Positions 63,403 through 64,000 of a stretch of 64,000 bases of DNA are shown here, one piece after another; the first letter of the stretch is position 1; the number at the start of each line of letters is the position of its first letter. The notes under the pieces were generated by a model, which saw only the letters and a list, made by a program, of their open reading frames with translations, had not been told where the DNA came from and ran no database searches. The stretch comes from Purshia tridentata (Eukaryota > Streptophyta > Magnoliopsida > Rosales > Rosaceae), in the NCBI GenBank assembly GCA_003254885.1, contig QANT01003581.1, positions 1-64,000 on the forward strand. Direction: 5' to 3'. The translations under genes and the position numbers were made by a program.

Positions 63403-64000
63403 TTAGGCAGCAAACTGTGTATCATCGACTGCATCAGAACTACCACTCGCATGAAGAATTGCGTCATCTCTCCTTGAACATATGAATGACCTTTTTGTAA
63501 ATGAATTATTTCGCATCAAATGAGGGACTTCTTTCCCATGGCAAGGAGTTGATGGATTTCTCCCTCTACTAATATATCTTCCACTACCAAATCTAGAAAC
63601 CCGATTTGCTGCTTTTGAATGGGGCTCATCTCCATCTGCCTTACCCCGAAATTCAGATTCTTCATCAGTACCTGCCATAAGCTCCATCAAATTGCTACTA
63701 AACCCCAAATCAGAGTAAACTCTCCGCGAATTCCTCATCGCTTCCCTGGCCAACTTAGTTTCAAGGGCTTCCAAATTCTCTTCTCCAACACCCTCTAGCT
63801 TCGAACTCAAATGGGCAATCCTCGATTCGACAGGGCGCCCCATGGTCTCTACCATTGTACATGGATTGTTAAAACCATTCCATGAATGCAAGGGGACAAA
63901 TTTACTCAACCCACTAAGCCAAACCACCACCTCTTTCATCGTTGGCCTACGCTCCCTACAAGACCTCACACACTTGGCTGCAATGACAGCCAACTGCTTC
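63403..64000 (-). CDS. Receptor-like protein kinase, C-terminal part (At3g51990/CCR3-like), cut by the window edge
   Basis: The open frame runs in from the right edge and stops at 63403-63405 (199 complete codons). The start is LAVIAAKCVRSCRERRPTMK, the last helix of a protein kinase domain with the invariant Arg (RRPTM). It continues with LSGLSKFVPLHSWNGFNNPC, a tail I recall from plant kinases related to At3g51990 and CCR-type CRINKLY4 relatives. The remaining 150 residues are Ser/Arg/Glu-rich and probably disordered. The ATP-binding and catalytic parts lie outside the window, so activity cannot be judged. No splice junction is needed within this piece. Confidence 0.85.
   Translation of the reverse strand, partial: KQLAVIAAKCVRSCRERRPTMKEVVVWLSGLSKFVPLHSWNGFNNPCTMVETMGRPVESRIAHLSSKLEGVGEENLEALETKLAREAMRNSRRVYSDLGFSSNLMELMAGTDEESEFRGKADGDEPHSKAANRVSRFGSGRYISRGRNPSTPCHGKEVPHLMRNNSFTKRSFICSRRDDAILHASGSSDAVDDTQFAA

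Overview
This window is nuclear DNA of a flowering plant. It is AT-rich, the genes are split by GT-AG introns with plant-like exon structures, and the families present (serine carboxypeptidase-like, CC-NBS-LRR, plant F-box/WD40, CTL choline transporter, plant glyoxalase-I-like, SEC31) are eudicot in style. I infer a rosid, possibly Rosaceae, but nothing here proves the species. I see no prokaryotic operon, CRISPR array, tRNA or rRNA gene.

Layout. 1-19 kb is an accessory, rearranged zone. It holds a decayed copy of the promoter and first exon of a serine carboxypeptidase gene (160-700), a Helitron terminus (about 1.36 kb), a small minus-strand gene with an unresolved start (3.1-5.1 kb) and the intact serine carboxypeptidase-like gene (7742-11845). 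Next come a dead MAPKKK-like kinase fragment (12.3-12.6 kb), an intact single-exon CC-NBS-LRR resistance gene (13286-17068) and a dead EMS1-like receptor kinase (18.4-19.1 kb). 19.5-28 kb is one F-box/WD40 gene whose introns carry an antisense Ty1/copia fossil, a LINE 3' end and two tandem-repeat blocks.

From 29 kb on the genes are mostly housekeeping: NAA10 N-terminal acetyltransferase with a histidine-rich tail (+), a CTL/PNS1-like choline transporter (-), a small UPF0390/DUF2462 basic protein (-), a glyoxalase-I-like VOC protein (+), SEC31 of the COPII coat in 22 exons (+), and the C-terminal part of a receptor-like cytoplasmic kinase running off the right edge (-). Between them lie foldback elements, a pair of inverted hAT-like MITEs, a copia LTR inside an intron, and short tandem duplications.

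The genes do not form one pathway. They are an ordinary euchromatic neighbourhood with defence-type genes on the left and conserved cellular genes on the right. I did not find a new multi-gene system. The most interesting points are a 72-bp tandem duplication that copies a splice donor in frame (choline transporter), a candidate exitron in SEC31, the NLR flanked by two dead kinases with an altered GLPL motif, the partial duplication of the carboxypeptidase gene, and the nested repeats in the F-box gene introns. Gene models were built by hand from splice sites and reading frame; each multi-exon total given below is divisible by three.
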